Assembly: GCF_000373265.1 (NCBI RefSeq)
Contig: NZ_KB890769.1
Coordinates: 62,001 to 126,000 of the forward strand
Length of the DNA: 64,000 bases
Direction: 5' to 3'
Origin: Pontibacter roseus DSM 17521
GTDB lineage: Bacteria > Bacteroidota > Bacteroidia > Cytophagales > Hymenobacteraceae
The notes below the pieces were generated by a model. It made no database searches. It was given only the letters and a program-made list of their open reading frames with translations, and had not been told where the DNA came from. A program made the position numbers and the translations under genes. Shown here in pieces: positions 43,349 to 51,328 of this stretch; positions within the stretch are counted from its first letter, which is position 1; every line of letters starts with the position of its first letter.

Positions 43349-44401
43349 ATGGAAGAGACGACACAACAAGACATAAAACTGACCCAGTACAGCCACGGCG
43401 CTGGCTGCGGCTGCAAAATATCCCCCAAAGTGCTGGACCAGATTCTGCACACCGATATCCATTACCCCGAAAACGAGAAACTGCTGGTGGGCAACAGCTC
43501 CCGCGACGACGCGGCCGTGTACGACATCGGCAACGGCCGCGCCGTCATCAGCACCACCGACTTCTTCATGCCCATCGTGGATGATGCCTACGACTTTGGT
43601 CGCATCGCCTCCGCCAACGCCATTTCGGATGTGTACGCCATGGGCGGTATACCTACCATGGCTATCGCCGTGCTGGGCTGGCCCATCGACAAGCTGGCAC
43701 CGGAGGTGGCCAAACGCGTGATTGAAGGCAGCCGCAGCATCTGCCACGAGGCAGGTATACCTCTGGCCGGTGGTCATAGCATCGACAGCCCGGAGCCCAT
43801 ATTTGGATTGGCCGTAACCGGCATGCTCGACATCCCCAACCTGAAACGCAACGACACGGCCACCGCCGGCTGCGAGCTATACCTGACCAAGCCGCTCGGC
43901 GTGGGCATCCTGACCACCGCGCAGAAGAAAGCCATACTGAAGCCGGAGCATGCGCACCTGGCGCCGCAGCAGATGATGCAGCTCAACAAAATAGGCGCAG
44001 AACTGGGCAAGCTGCCGCAGGTGAAAGCCATGACCGACGTGACCGGTTTCGGTCTGCTTGGCCACCTTTCAGAGATGTGCGAGGGCAGCAACCTGAGCGC
44101 TGAAGTGTACCTGGACAAAGTGCCCGTGCTGCCGGAGGCCCTGGAGTACATGGCGCAGAAAGCCATACCTGGCGGCACGCACCGCAACTTCGACAGCTAC
44201 GGCCACAAGATAGCCGAACTCACTCCGGACCAGAAGCACCTGCTCTGCGACCCGCAGACCAGCGGCGGCCTGCTGGTGGCCGTTGACCCCGCCGGCCGCG
44301 AAGTGGTGCTGCAGGTGTTCGCCCAGCATGGGCTGCAGCTAGAGCCACTGGGTATACTGAAGGAACGCGGAAACTCTCAGCACCTGATTGAGGTACTATA
44401 A
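43349..44401 (+). CDS. selD: selenophosphate synthetase (selenide, water dikinase)
   Basis: A 350-residue enzyme making selenophosphate from selenide and ATP. The N-terminal [19 protein letters not shown] (about residues 11-29) contains the active-site cysteine at the position where some organisms use selenocysteine; here it is Cys, so no UGA recoding is needed. The following DDAAVYD and [11 protein letters not shown] segments fit the AIRS-like fold. It is 2 bp downstream of mnmH, so the pair supplies and uses selenophosphate. No selA, selB or selC is seen in the window. Confidence 0.96.
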   Translation: MEETTQQDIKLTQYSHGAGCGCKISPKVLDQILHTDIHYPENEKLLVGNSSRDDAAVYDIGNGRAVISTTDFFMPIVDDAYDFGRIASANAISDVYAMGGIPTMAIAVLGWPIDKLAPEVAKRVIEGSRSICHEAGIPLAGGHSIDSPEPIFGLAVTGMLDIPNLKRNDTATAGCELYLTKPLGVGILTTAQKKAILKPEHAHLAPQQMMQLNKIGAELGKLPQVKAMTDVTGFGLLGHLSEMCEGSNLSAEVYLDKVPVLPEALEYMAQKAIPGGTHRNFDSYGHKIAELTPDQKHLLCDPQTSGGLLVAVDPAGREVVLQVFAQHGLQLEPLGILKERGNSQHLIEVL

Positions 44402-44423
44402 GAACCTATTATCCAGAGAAGAC

Positions 44424-45194
44424 ATGAAACTACACTACAAGGAAATGGGCCACGGACAGCCGCTGCTGATACTGCACGGCCTGTTTGGCACATTGGACAA
44501 CTGGCAGACACTGGCCAAGCGCCTCGCCGAACACTACAACGTGTTTTTGGTGGACCTGCGCAACCACGGCCGCTCACCGCACAGCGAAGAGCATACCTAC
44601 GACATCATGGCCGATGACGTGCTGCGCCTGGTGGATGATTTGAAGATTCCGACGCCGGCCATCATGGGCCATTCCATGGGCGGCAAAGTGGCGATGAAAT
44701 ACGCTTTGAAATACCCGACCCGCATCACCAAGCTGATTGTGGTGGACATCGCTCCAAAGGCTTACCCGCCGCACCACGACGAAATCATAGAGGCGCTGCA
44801 GTCGGTGAATCTGGAAGGCGCCACCAGCCGGGGCGAAATCGATGCGCAGCTGGCTAAATACATCGAATCAGACGAAGTACGGCTGTTCCTGATGAAGAAT
44901 CTGTACCGCAAGGAAGACAACACCTTCGGCTGGCGCATGAACCTCGATGCCATTGACAGGAACTATGCGAATGTCGCCGCCGCCATCACCTCCGATACGC
45001 CTTTCAAGAAAAGCACGCTCTTCATCAAAGGCGGCAGGTCGCGGTATATTCTGCCGGAAGACGTGTATGGCAGCATCGAGCGCCTCTTCACTTTGGTAGA
45101 GGTGGAGACCATACCCAATGCCGGCCACTGGGTGCATGCCGAGGCCCCGGACCAGGTATACGAGCTGGTGACAACGTTCCTGTCCACGGACTGA
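44424..45194 (+). CDS. alpha/beta-hydrolase (YbfF-like esterase)
   Basis: A 256-residue cytoplasmic hydrolase with HGLFGTLDNWQTLAKRL near residue 15, the nucleophile elbow GHSMGGKVAMKYAL (about residue 80), and a C-terminal histidine in NAGHWVHAEAPDQ (about residue 232). This is closest to the YbfF type of small acyl-CoA/ester hydrolases. The ATG at 44424 fits the family; a longer start at 44388 overlaps selD. It follows selD by 22 bp; a link to selenium metabolism is not evident. Confidence 0.87.
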   Translation: MKLHYKEMGHGQPLLILHGLFGTLDNWQTLAKRLAEHYNVFLVDLRNHGRSPHSEEHTYDIMADDVLRLVDDLKIPTPAIMGHSMGGKVAMKYALKYPTRITKLIVVDIAPKAYPPHHDEIIEALQSVNLEGATSRGEIDAQLAKYIESDEVRLFLMKNLYRKEDNTFGWRMNLDAIDRNYANVAAAITSDTPFKKSTLFIKGGRSRYILPEDVYGSIERLFTLVEVETIPNAGHWVHAEAPDQVYELVTTFLSTD

Positions 45195-45237
45195 AACAGG
45201 CGCTGACATCACAGTAATCTATGAACGCCATACCTGC

Positions 45238-45268
45238 AACTGCCACGGCCGACCAAGCCGTGGCAGTT
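45238..45268 (+). terminator. hairpin after the esterase gene
   Basis: A 12-bp perfect stem (AACTGCCACGGC / GCCGTGGCAGTT) with a 7-base loop, 43 bases past the stop. The T-run that follows is short, so termination strength is uncertain. Confidence 0.6.
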
Positions 45269-45326
45269 TGCGTTGGTAAGTATGCAGGCCACAGGAATTA
45301 ATCGAATCTTCAATCCAACAATGCAG

Positions 45327-45334
45327 TACCTTTG
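45327..45334 (+). promoter_or_regulatory. candidate -7 box of the RsmI-like gene, leaderless position
   Basis: TACCTTTG matches TAnnTTTG and ends 5 bases before the ATG at 45340, the same spacing as for mazG. A transcript from here would start at or next to the start codon. No strong -33 box is seen. Confidence 0.4.
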
Positions 45335-45339
45335 CACCC

Positions 45340-46056
45340 ATGAAGAAGACCGGCACGCTATACCTCATCCCGACCATCCTCGCTGAAGGCACCGCCGACC
45401 AGGTGATATCGCCGCAGGTGAAGGACACGGTGCGCCACCTCTCCTATTTCATTGTGGAGAACCTGCGCACGGCCCGCCGCTATGTCAAGAGCATCTGCCC
45501 GGAGCTGGTTATTGAGCAACTGAACTTCGTGCAGGTGGACAAAGACGCCACGCCCGCCCAGGTGCAGGCCTCGCTGAAACCGCTGCTGGAACAAGGTATA
45601 GACGCCGGGATTATCTCTGAAGCGGGTTGCCCAGGTATAGCCGACCCCGGCGCGGAGGTGGTGAAGTATGCGCATCAGAAAGGTATACGAGTCGTGCCCT
45701 TTGCCGGCCCGTCGGCTATTTTGCTGAGTCTGATGGGTAGCGGCTTTAACGGGCAGCGCTTCGCCTTCCACGGCTACCTGCCCATCGAGAAGGGGCCCCG
45801 CCTGCAGGCGCTGCGCGCTTTGGAGAAGGAAATGCAGCAGCGGGACCAGACCCAGATTTTCATGGAGACGCCCTACCGCAACAACAAGCTGCTCGAGGAC
45901 CTGGTGCAGACCCTGAGCGGCGGCACCCGCCTCTGCATCGCGGCCAACATCACCTCTCCGGAGCACGAGCTCATCCAAACCAAAACCATTTCTGAATGGA
46001 AGTCCCAGCTGCCCGACATACACAAGCAACCAGCCGTTTTTCTGATTTATAAATAA
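45340..46056 (+). CDS. RsmI-like SAM-dependent methyltransferase
   Basis: A 238-residue tetrapyrrole-methylase-fold protein related to RsmI, which 2'-O-methylates C1402 of 16S rRNA. It begins GTLYLIPTILAEG and contains EAGCPGIADPGAEVV (about residue 93), VVPFAGPSAILLSLMGSG and FHGYLP, all typical of the family, with FMETPYRNNKLLEDL further on. It is shorter than E. coli RsmI (286) and lacks the C-terminal extension; this short form is common in the phylum as far as I recall, so the exact methylation target is uncertain. Confidence 0.85.
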   Translation: MKKTGTLYLIPTILAEGTADQVISPQVKDTVRHLSYFIVENLRTARRYVKSICPELVIEQLNFVQVDKDATPAQVQASLKPLLEQGIDAGIISEAGCPGIADPGAEVVKYAHQKGIRVVPFAGPSAILLSLMGSGFNGQRFAFHGYLPIEKGPRLQALRALEKEMQQRDQTQIFMETPYRNNKLLEDLVQTLSGGTRLCIAANITSPEHELIQTKTISEWKSQLPDIHKQPAVFLIYK

Positions 46057-46113
46057 AGAGTTTGGCTCGCCATACCTGATTAACAGACTTGGAAGGCCAC
46101 TGTATTGGTATAA

Positions 46114-47151
46114 CTACCAATTGTCAGGCGGAGTTCGGGTGGCGCCTCTCAACAACTGGCAATCGTCTGCGAAACGGAACGGGCTGAAGGCATAGTCAAT
46201 GTCAGTGCGCCTGATGGTGACCTGCTTCACGCTGACTCCGGACACATCGAAGAACCCAATCACCGTTTCCCGTTCATCGCCCTCGTTGTACATATTTCCC
46301 TTCACCTCGGCCGGTGGCGGGTCGAACACGGTGCCAGTGGCCTCTTTCTGCTTTTCCAGGATGCGGAAGTAATTGTAGGCGTCTTCTGTGATGGCGTGCT
46401 GATAGACCGTCAGTCGGTTCTTTACCCCCAGATACTTTTCAAAGGGAATGAACAGCACGTTCTGGTTCAGTACTCGGTTCCCGTTCGTCAGGCGGTCATC
46501 CGTCACTTTAAGGATTTCCAGTTTCTCCTCGAAAAAGCACTGGACACAGCACTCCTTGGGGGCAGGCAATCCTGTACTAGGGTTCACGTATTCGTCTGGC
46601 TGTGTAGCGACTTCGTATTCCGTTGCGAACGACCAGCGCAGGAAGTTCTTTGCCGATGCCGGGTCCTGATAATCCACCAACACGCTATACCCGGAGTATA
46701 GCTGTTTTTCGCGCACGCCGTAAAAGGCGAATGTCTGCTCGTCTACCTCAAAATGAATGGCGTCTATAGGTATAGGCTCAGTCATGACAACCGGCTTGGA
46801 CTGGTAAAGCTTGCTGCCTACCATAATGTTCAGCACGTAGGTATGGCCCGTCACTCCAATTGCATTGCTGTCCGCGACAGGGAAATAATACCCGGCCTTG
46901 TCGTACGCGAAAGCGTAGTTCGCGCCTTCGCTGCTCGTTACGCTGACCATGGCCTTCTCCTCAAACTCGTTGTAGGGCGAGGAATGGGGCTGTGAATAAC
47001 TCAGGCGCACATAATTGAGACTGGCCACATTCGTGAAATAGCCTTCCACCACCAGGTGCTCCCGCTGTTTGTCCAAGTCAACCTCCACAGGGTCTATGCA
47101 GCCCACCAGGAGCAAAAGCGCAAATGACAGCCACCTTACCAGCATACCCAT
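46114..47151 (-). CDS. DUF4249-domain lipoprotein
   Basis: A 345-residue lipoprotein with lipobox LVGC (cysteine about residue 18), followed by DPVEVDLDKQREHLVVEGYFTN, the typical opening of DUF4249 proteins. It abuts the TonB-dependent receptor with no spacing. These two genes form a recurrent pair in Bacteroidota, where the lipoprotein probably sits on the receptor at the cell surface like a SusD partner. The ligand is not known. A cluster PKECCVQCFFEE (three cysteines) near residue 200 might hold a metal or disulfide. Confidence 0.85.
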   Translation of the reverse strand: MGMLVRWLSFALLLLVGCIDPVEVDLDKQREHLVVEGYFTNVASLNYVRLSYSQPHSSPYNEFEEKAMVSVTSSEGANYAFAYDKAGYYFPVADSNAIGVTGHTYVLNIMVGSKLYQSKPVVMTEPIPIDAIHFEVDEQTFAFYGVREKQLYSGYSVLVDYQDPASAKNFLRWSFATEYEVATQPDEYVNPSTGLPAPKECCVQCFFEEKLEILKVTDDRLTNGNRVLNQNVLFIPFEKYLGVKNRLTVYQHAITEDAYNYFRILEKQKEATGTVFDPPPAEVKGNMYNEGDERETVIGFFDVSGVSVKQVTIRRTDIDYAFSPFRFADDCQLLRGATRTPPDNW

Positions 47152-49506
47152 TTAGAATTTGACATTGAAGTTGATAGATGGAATCGGCACCCCAATTACT
47201 GATAGTTTGTACGCGCTGGGTGGCTCCCCATAGTAATGCTGGTACAGCATGGAGTAGGCGTTCTTCCGGCCGTACAGGTTGTAGACAGAGATGCTCCCGC
47301 TATACTCCGCTCTCCCCCGCTTGATTATCTCTCGGTTCAAAGCCACATCCAGCCGGTGGTAATCGGGCATGCGCTCCTGGTTCCGGCCGGCGTAGTTGGA
47401 GAATATCTGGCCCTGGAACCAGTACCAGGAGTCGGCCGCCGTCACGGGCCTTCCGGAGGTATAGGTGAAGTTGCCTGATAATTTCCAGTTGGGCCAGAGG
47501 TGATAATCCGCAAAGATGTTCAGGTTGACGGGCTTATCGTAGTTGGACGGGTATGCCTCACCATCGTTGATGGTCTCGGCGGCAGTCTCTCCGGCTATCT
47601 TCCTGAACGCCCTGGAATAGGTCAGGCTCACCCAGCCCGTCAGCCGCCCCTGGTTCTTTTTCAGCATCCATTCAGACCCATACGCATACCCATCTCCGAA
47701 CACCAAATCCGATTCCAAGGTGGGGTTGAGCAGAATGGTGGCGCCGTCCTTGTAATCTACCTGGTTGTAGAGCATTTTGTAATATACCTCCCAACTGAAG
47801 TCATACCTCTTTTCTGGTTGCGTGTAAAAATAACCCAGGGCCAGTTGGTCTGCCGCCTGTGGCTCCATGTACCTGTTTGACAGCTTCCAGACATCCACCG
47901 GGGTGATTGCCGCCGTATTGGAGATGATTTGGATGTACTGCCGCGTTCTGCTATAGCCCCCCTTCAGGGAGGTGTTGTCTGTCAAAGAGAACTTAAAGGA
48001 GGCGCGTGGTTCAATTCCACCGTAGGTCTGCACCACACTTCCGGCGCCATACCTAAGGGTGTCGACAATCGTCAAATCACTTCTTGGTTGGCCTTCCGCA
48101 TAAACGTATGTAGCGGATGGGCCTATCTTGTAAAACCGGGAGTAGCGAAGCCCCAACGAGATGGATAGCCTGTTGTTGAGGGTGATTTCATCGTTCAGAT
48201 AGGCGACTGTTTCTACTCCTTTGTCTTCTTCGAGGGTACGCCGGTTCAGGCTCGAAGTACCGTAAGACACCAGGTCGCCCGGTTTGATGGTATATAGCGA
48301 AGCCTCTCCCCCGAAATCCAGCTGGTGCTTCGCCTTCCCGAAAAAACCAAAGTCCAGCTTCACCTGTGTCAAATCTATACCTGAGCGCAGTTTGAACTCC
48401 TCTCCCGCAGACAGACCCTCCACTTCGTTCTCATACACGCTCTTGACCAGCGTGGCTATACCTGTAAAGTTGTTGTTGAAAAGATGATTCCACTTCAGGC
48501 TGCCAAGCGTGTTTTTCCACTGGTAGGTGGTGTCATTCGGAAACTTGAAGCCATCGGCGCTATGGTAACCAGAGAAGCTCAGGCTGTTGCTTTCATTGAG
48601 CCTATACCTGAATTTCAGGTTGCCGTCGTAAAAATGGCCTGAACTGTTTTTAATGTTGTCATTGGGAAAGAGCCTCATGATGTAACCCGGATAAGCTCCC
48701 CTTAGGGCGACCAGCATGGTAGCCTTCTCCGACAGCGGACCATCCATACTGAACTTGGCTGTTATCGGAGACAGTCCTATCTCATACCTCATCCGCTCCT
48801 CGTTCCCATCCCGCAGGCTCACATCCAGAATTGACGAAATCCTGCTCCCATACCTGGCCGAGATTCCACTGCGGTGGAGCTCATAACTTTTCAGGATATC
48901 CGGGTTATACACCGAGTAGAAACCGAATAAGTGGTTCGCGTTGAAGAGAGGCGCATCATCCATGAGCACCAGGTTCTGGTCCGAACTACCGCCGCGCACA
49001 AAAAAACCGGATGTTCCCTCTCCCGCATTCACCACGCCCGGCAACGCCGAAACACTTCTCAACACATCCGCCTCTCCCAACAGCTTTGGCATCCGGGTCA
49101 GCATCTTCTGGTCCAGGAAGGAGCTTCCCATGTGGGTGGAGTTAATATCGGTCACTGGCCTGGCCGTGATCTCCACCTCTCTCAAGCTGAAGTTCCGCAA
49201 CAGTAGCTTCAGCTCTATTTCCATGTCCCCGTCAACCGTGATGGTCTCTCTGAGAGGTGCCATACCTATATACTGGCAGGTGATGACGTAAGTGCCCTTG
49301 TCCAGCATCACAGCGAAGCGGCCTTGCTTATCAGTCAGCGCTCCCTTCTTCACTGGCGCAATCATAAGATATGCGTTTTCCACTTTTTCACCCCAGCCCC
49401 CTCTCACGGTGCCTGATAACTTATATTGCTTGCCCCCTGATTGGGCCCATACCTGCTGGCTCAGCAAGAACGCTATTAGAAGCAACGCCATTATCTTGTG
49501 GAGCAT
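47152..49506 (-). CDS. TonB-dependent receptor with N-terminal carboxypeptidase-regulatory domain
   Basis: A 784-residue outer-membrane receptor. Signal peptide at about residues 1-21, a carboxypeptidase-regulatory-like beta domain at about 28-105, a plug domain with VRSVSALPGVVNAGEGTSGFF and LVLMDDAPLFNANHLFG (about residues 140-200), and a C-terminal barrel ending INFNVKF. It is shorter than the SusC proteins further right. The adjacent DUF4249 lipoprotein is its likely partner. Transport would be driven by the ExbB/ExbD/TonB proteins encoded at 21-25 kb. Ligand unknown. Confidence 0.92.
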   Translation of the reverse strand: MLHKIMALLLIAFLLSQQVWAQSGGKQYKLSGTVRGGWGEKVENAYLMIAPVKKGALTDKQGRFAVMLDKGTYVITCQYIGMAPLRETITVDGDMEIELKLLLRNFSLREVEITARPVTDINSTHMGSSFLDQKMLTRMPKLLGEADVLRSVSALPGVVNAGEGTSGFFVRGGSSDQNLVLMDDAPLFNANHLFGFYSVYNPDILKSYELHRSGISARYGSRISSILDVSLRDGNEERMRYEIGLSPITAKFSMDGPLSEKATMLVALRGAYPGYIMRLFPNDNIKNSSGHFYDGNLKFRYRLNESNSLSFSGYHSADGFKFPNDTTYQWKNTLGSLKWNHLFNNNFTGIATLVKSVYENEVEGLSAGEEFKLRSGIDLTQVKLDFGFFGKAKHQLDFGGEASLYTIKPGDLVSYGTSSLNRRTLEEDKGVETVAYLNDEITLNNRLSISLGLRYSRFYKIGPSATYVYAEGQPRSDLTIVDTLRYGAGSVVQTYGGIEPRASFKFSLTDNTSLKGGYSRTRQYIQIISNTAAITPVDVWKLSNRYMEPQAADQLALGYFYTQPEKRYDFSWEVYYKMLYNQVDYKDGATILLNPTLESDLVFGDGYAYGSEWMLKKNQGRLTGWVSLTYSRAFRKIAGETAAETINDGEAYPSNYDKPVNLNIFADYHLWPNWKLSGNFTYTSGRPVTAADSWYWFQGQIFSNYAGRNQERMPDYHRLDVALNREIIKRGRAEYSGSISVYNLYGRKNAYSMLYQHYYGEPPSAYKLSVIGVPIPSINFNVKF

Positions 49507-49814
49507 GCGGTATGGTATTTTAATATTTTTAATTATGAGTATACGAATCTTATCCTCACATGCTTGCTCTTTTTAAAGCTTTCATTCAGTGCCCCTATAC
49601 CTCTGCGTACATCCCCTGATTAGTTATGGAGCTAATTGGTCGTGACAGAATACATTGCACCTTGCTTCTGGCGTTAGGTACCATCCAAAAACAGAAAAGG
49701 CCCCCAGATTCTGGGGGCCTTTTTCAAATGAAGAAGACTACTACCTAATATTTATAATCTACTCCTGATTATTACTCTAATCTATAAGGTAATCTATTTT
49801 ATTAGTATGCTCCG
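49507..49814. other. 308-bp intergenic region between the TonB receptor and susD copy 1
   Basis: It holds the upstream region of the minus-strand receptor gene, an AGGTATA-family element at 49596 and the terminator of the SusC/SusD operon at 49695-49723. I see no additional gene. Confidence 0.6.
49695..49723 (-). terminator. terminator of SusC/SusD operon 1
   Basis: A 13-bp perfect GC-rich stem (AAAAGGCCCCCAG / CTGGGGGCCTTTT) with a 3-base loop. It lies 91 bases past the susD stop and has a T-run in the minus direction. Confidence 0.82.
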
Positions 49815-51293
49815 TTAGTTAACATCCCACCATACCGGCTTGCCGAACAGGAAGTCAACGATGCCTGTGCTGGCAGCCTCTACGTTGGCTCTGTTAGTGC
49901 TTCGCTCTTGGTTGGTGTAAGAGAAACGCAGCGGAACGCCTCTTCCAGGGAAGAAGGAAGCCGGTACCTCCTTGATTGTGCTTGGGAAGCCTGTTCTTCT
50001 GTACTCAGTGAAGGCCTCGATGCCGTTACCGAACAGGGCAATCCACTTCTGCACGCTGATAGCCTCCAGCTTGTTCGTCTGGGTGGCGAAGTTCACAGAT
50101 GGCTGAAGCAGGTAAGCCTCCACAGCAGCACCAGTCAGGCCATTCAGCTCCATGCTAGAGCGGATACCAGCGTTGTACGCCTCTTGAGCAGTCATACCCA
50201 CGTTCCATCCACGCTGAGCAGCCTCAGCCAGAATGAACATCACCTCGGCATGCGTCATGATGTACATAGGCTGCGTAGCAGTTTTACGGTACATGTTACC
50301 AATGCGTGACACAGTAGCCAGCGATGGCTGGGAAGCCGCACCGTTCTGCTGGCCCACATAGGTTTTGCCCATGTAAGTGAAGCCAGCTCCTGCCGCAGGC
50401 TGAGCCGCTGGCTCTGCATATACAGTTACACGTGGGTCGTTCTTGGAGGCAAGCACGTCTACCATTGTCTTACTGATAGCATGGTCATCACGTGTGATGG
50501 AGTTCTCGAACCATGGGTTACGGTAAGGCTGAGCACCCAGGTAAGCAAGCTCTGCGTTATCGGCATTGCTCGTGAAGATAGGGTACTTCGCGCGGTCAGC
50601 CATGATGGCCTCTATACCTTCCTTGGCTTTGTTTGGAGCTACGTTAGCCATGTGGATAAGCAGACGCAGACGCAGGGAGTTCGCGAATTTCTGCCACTGA
50701 GCAGCGCTACCACCATAAATCAGGTCTCCACCCACGCTACCGCCTTGAGCAAGCAGCGTATTGGCTGTCTCCAACTGGTCAAGCATGTCCATGTAAATGG
50801 ACTCCTGGCTATCATACTTCGGGGTCATGTTACCCTCTGTGCCACGCAGGGCCTCAGAGTAAGGTATATCACCCCAAAGGTCCGTCACGTTCTGGAAAAT
50901 CCAGGTCTGCCAGGTACGGCCAACGCCTTCCATGGCAGCATCACCGTTCTCTTCGCCTTTCTGCACTACCAGGCGGGCATCCAACAACGGGCCCGCGTAA
51001 AGCGCATCCCAATGCGTAGAGAAGTCAGACGCTCTGAAGTTATAGCGGTCCTCGTCAATGTACTGGATTTTGGCGATTTGCTGCGCCCAGGTAGCTGTAT
51101 AGGTAAGGTTCACGCTAGCACCGAACAGGCGGCTAACGGCCGACTGCTGCGAAGCAGGCAGGATAACGCTTGCCGGAACATCTTCAGGGGCGTTGGGGTT
51201 GGTGTTGATTTCCTCGAAATCCTTATCGCACGAGCTCAGGCCAAGGCCCATCAGCAGCGCGATGCACAATTTATATTTTGAAAATCTGGTCAT
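49815..51293 (-). CDS. SusD/RagB-family surface lipoprotein, copy 1
   Basis: A 492-residue lipoprotein with lipobox LSSC (cysteine about residue 22), followed by the typical DKDFEEINTNPNAPEDVPAS. The middle region (YSEALRGTEGN, LRLRLLIHMANVAPNKA) is the TPR-like core and the C-terminus ends FLFGKPVWWDVN. This resembles the SusD-like_2 group. It lies 35 bp after its SusC partner. No glycoside hydrolase or regulator is near, so a glycan substrate is not indicated; peptides or other nutrients are equally possible. Confidence 0.9.
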   Translation of the reverse strand: MTRFSKYKLCIALLMGLGLSSCDKDFEEINTNPNAPEDVPASVILPASQQSAVSRLFGASVNLTYTATWAQQIAKIQYIDEDRYNFRASDFSTHWDALYAGPLLDARLVVQKGEENGDAAMEGVGRTWQTWIFQNVTDLWGDIPYSEALRGTEGNMTPKYDSQESIYMDMLDQLETANTLLAQGGSVGGDLIYGGSAAQWQKFANSLRLRLLIHMANVAPNKAKEGIEAIMADRAKYPIFTSNADNAELAYLGAQPYRNPWFENSITRDDHAISKTMVDVLASKNDPRVTVYAEPAAQPAAGAGFTYMGKTYVGQQNGAASQPSLATVSRIGNMYRKTATQPMYIMTHAEVMFILAEAAQRGWNVGMTAQEAYNAGIRSSMELNGLTGAAVEAYLLQPSVNFATQTNKLEAISVQKWIALFGNGIEAFTEYRRTGFPSTIKEVPASFFPGRGVPLRFSYTNQERSTNRANVEAASTGIVDFLFGKPVWWDVN

Positions 51294-51328
51294 TTTACAA
51301 TCTGTTTGAGTTTGAACTCTTAATAAAA

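Noticed and set aside
48005..48030. A T-loop-like GGTTCAATTCCACC suggesting a tRNA
   Set aside because: It lies inside the TonB receptor reading frame and has no acceptor or anticodon arms.
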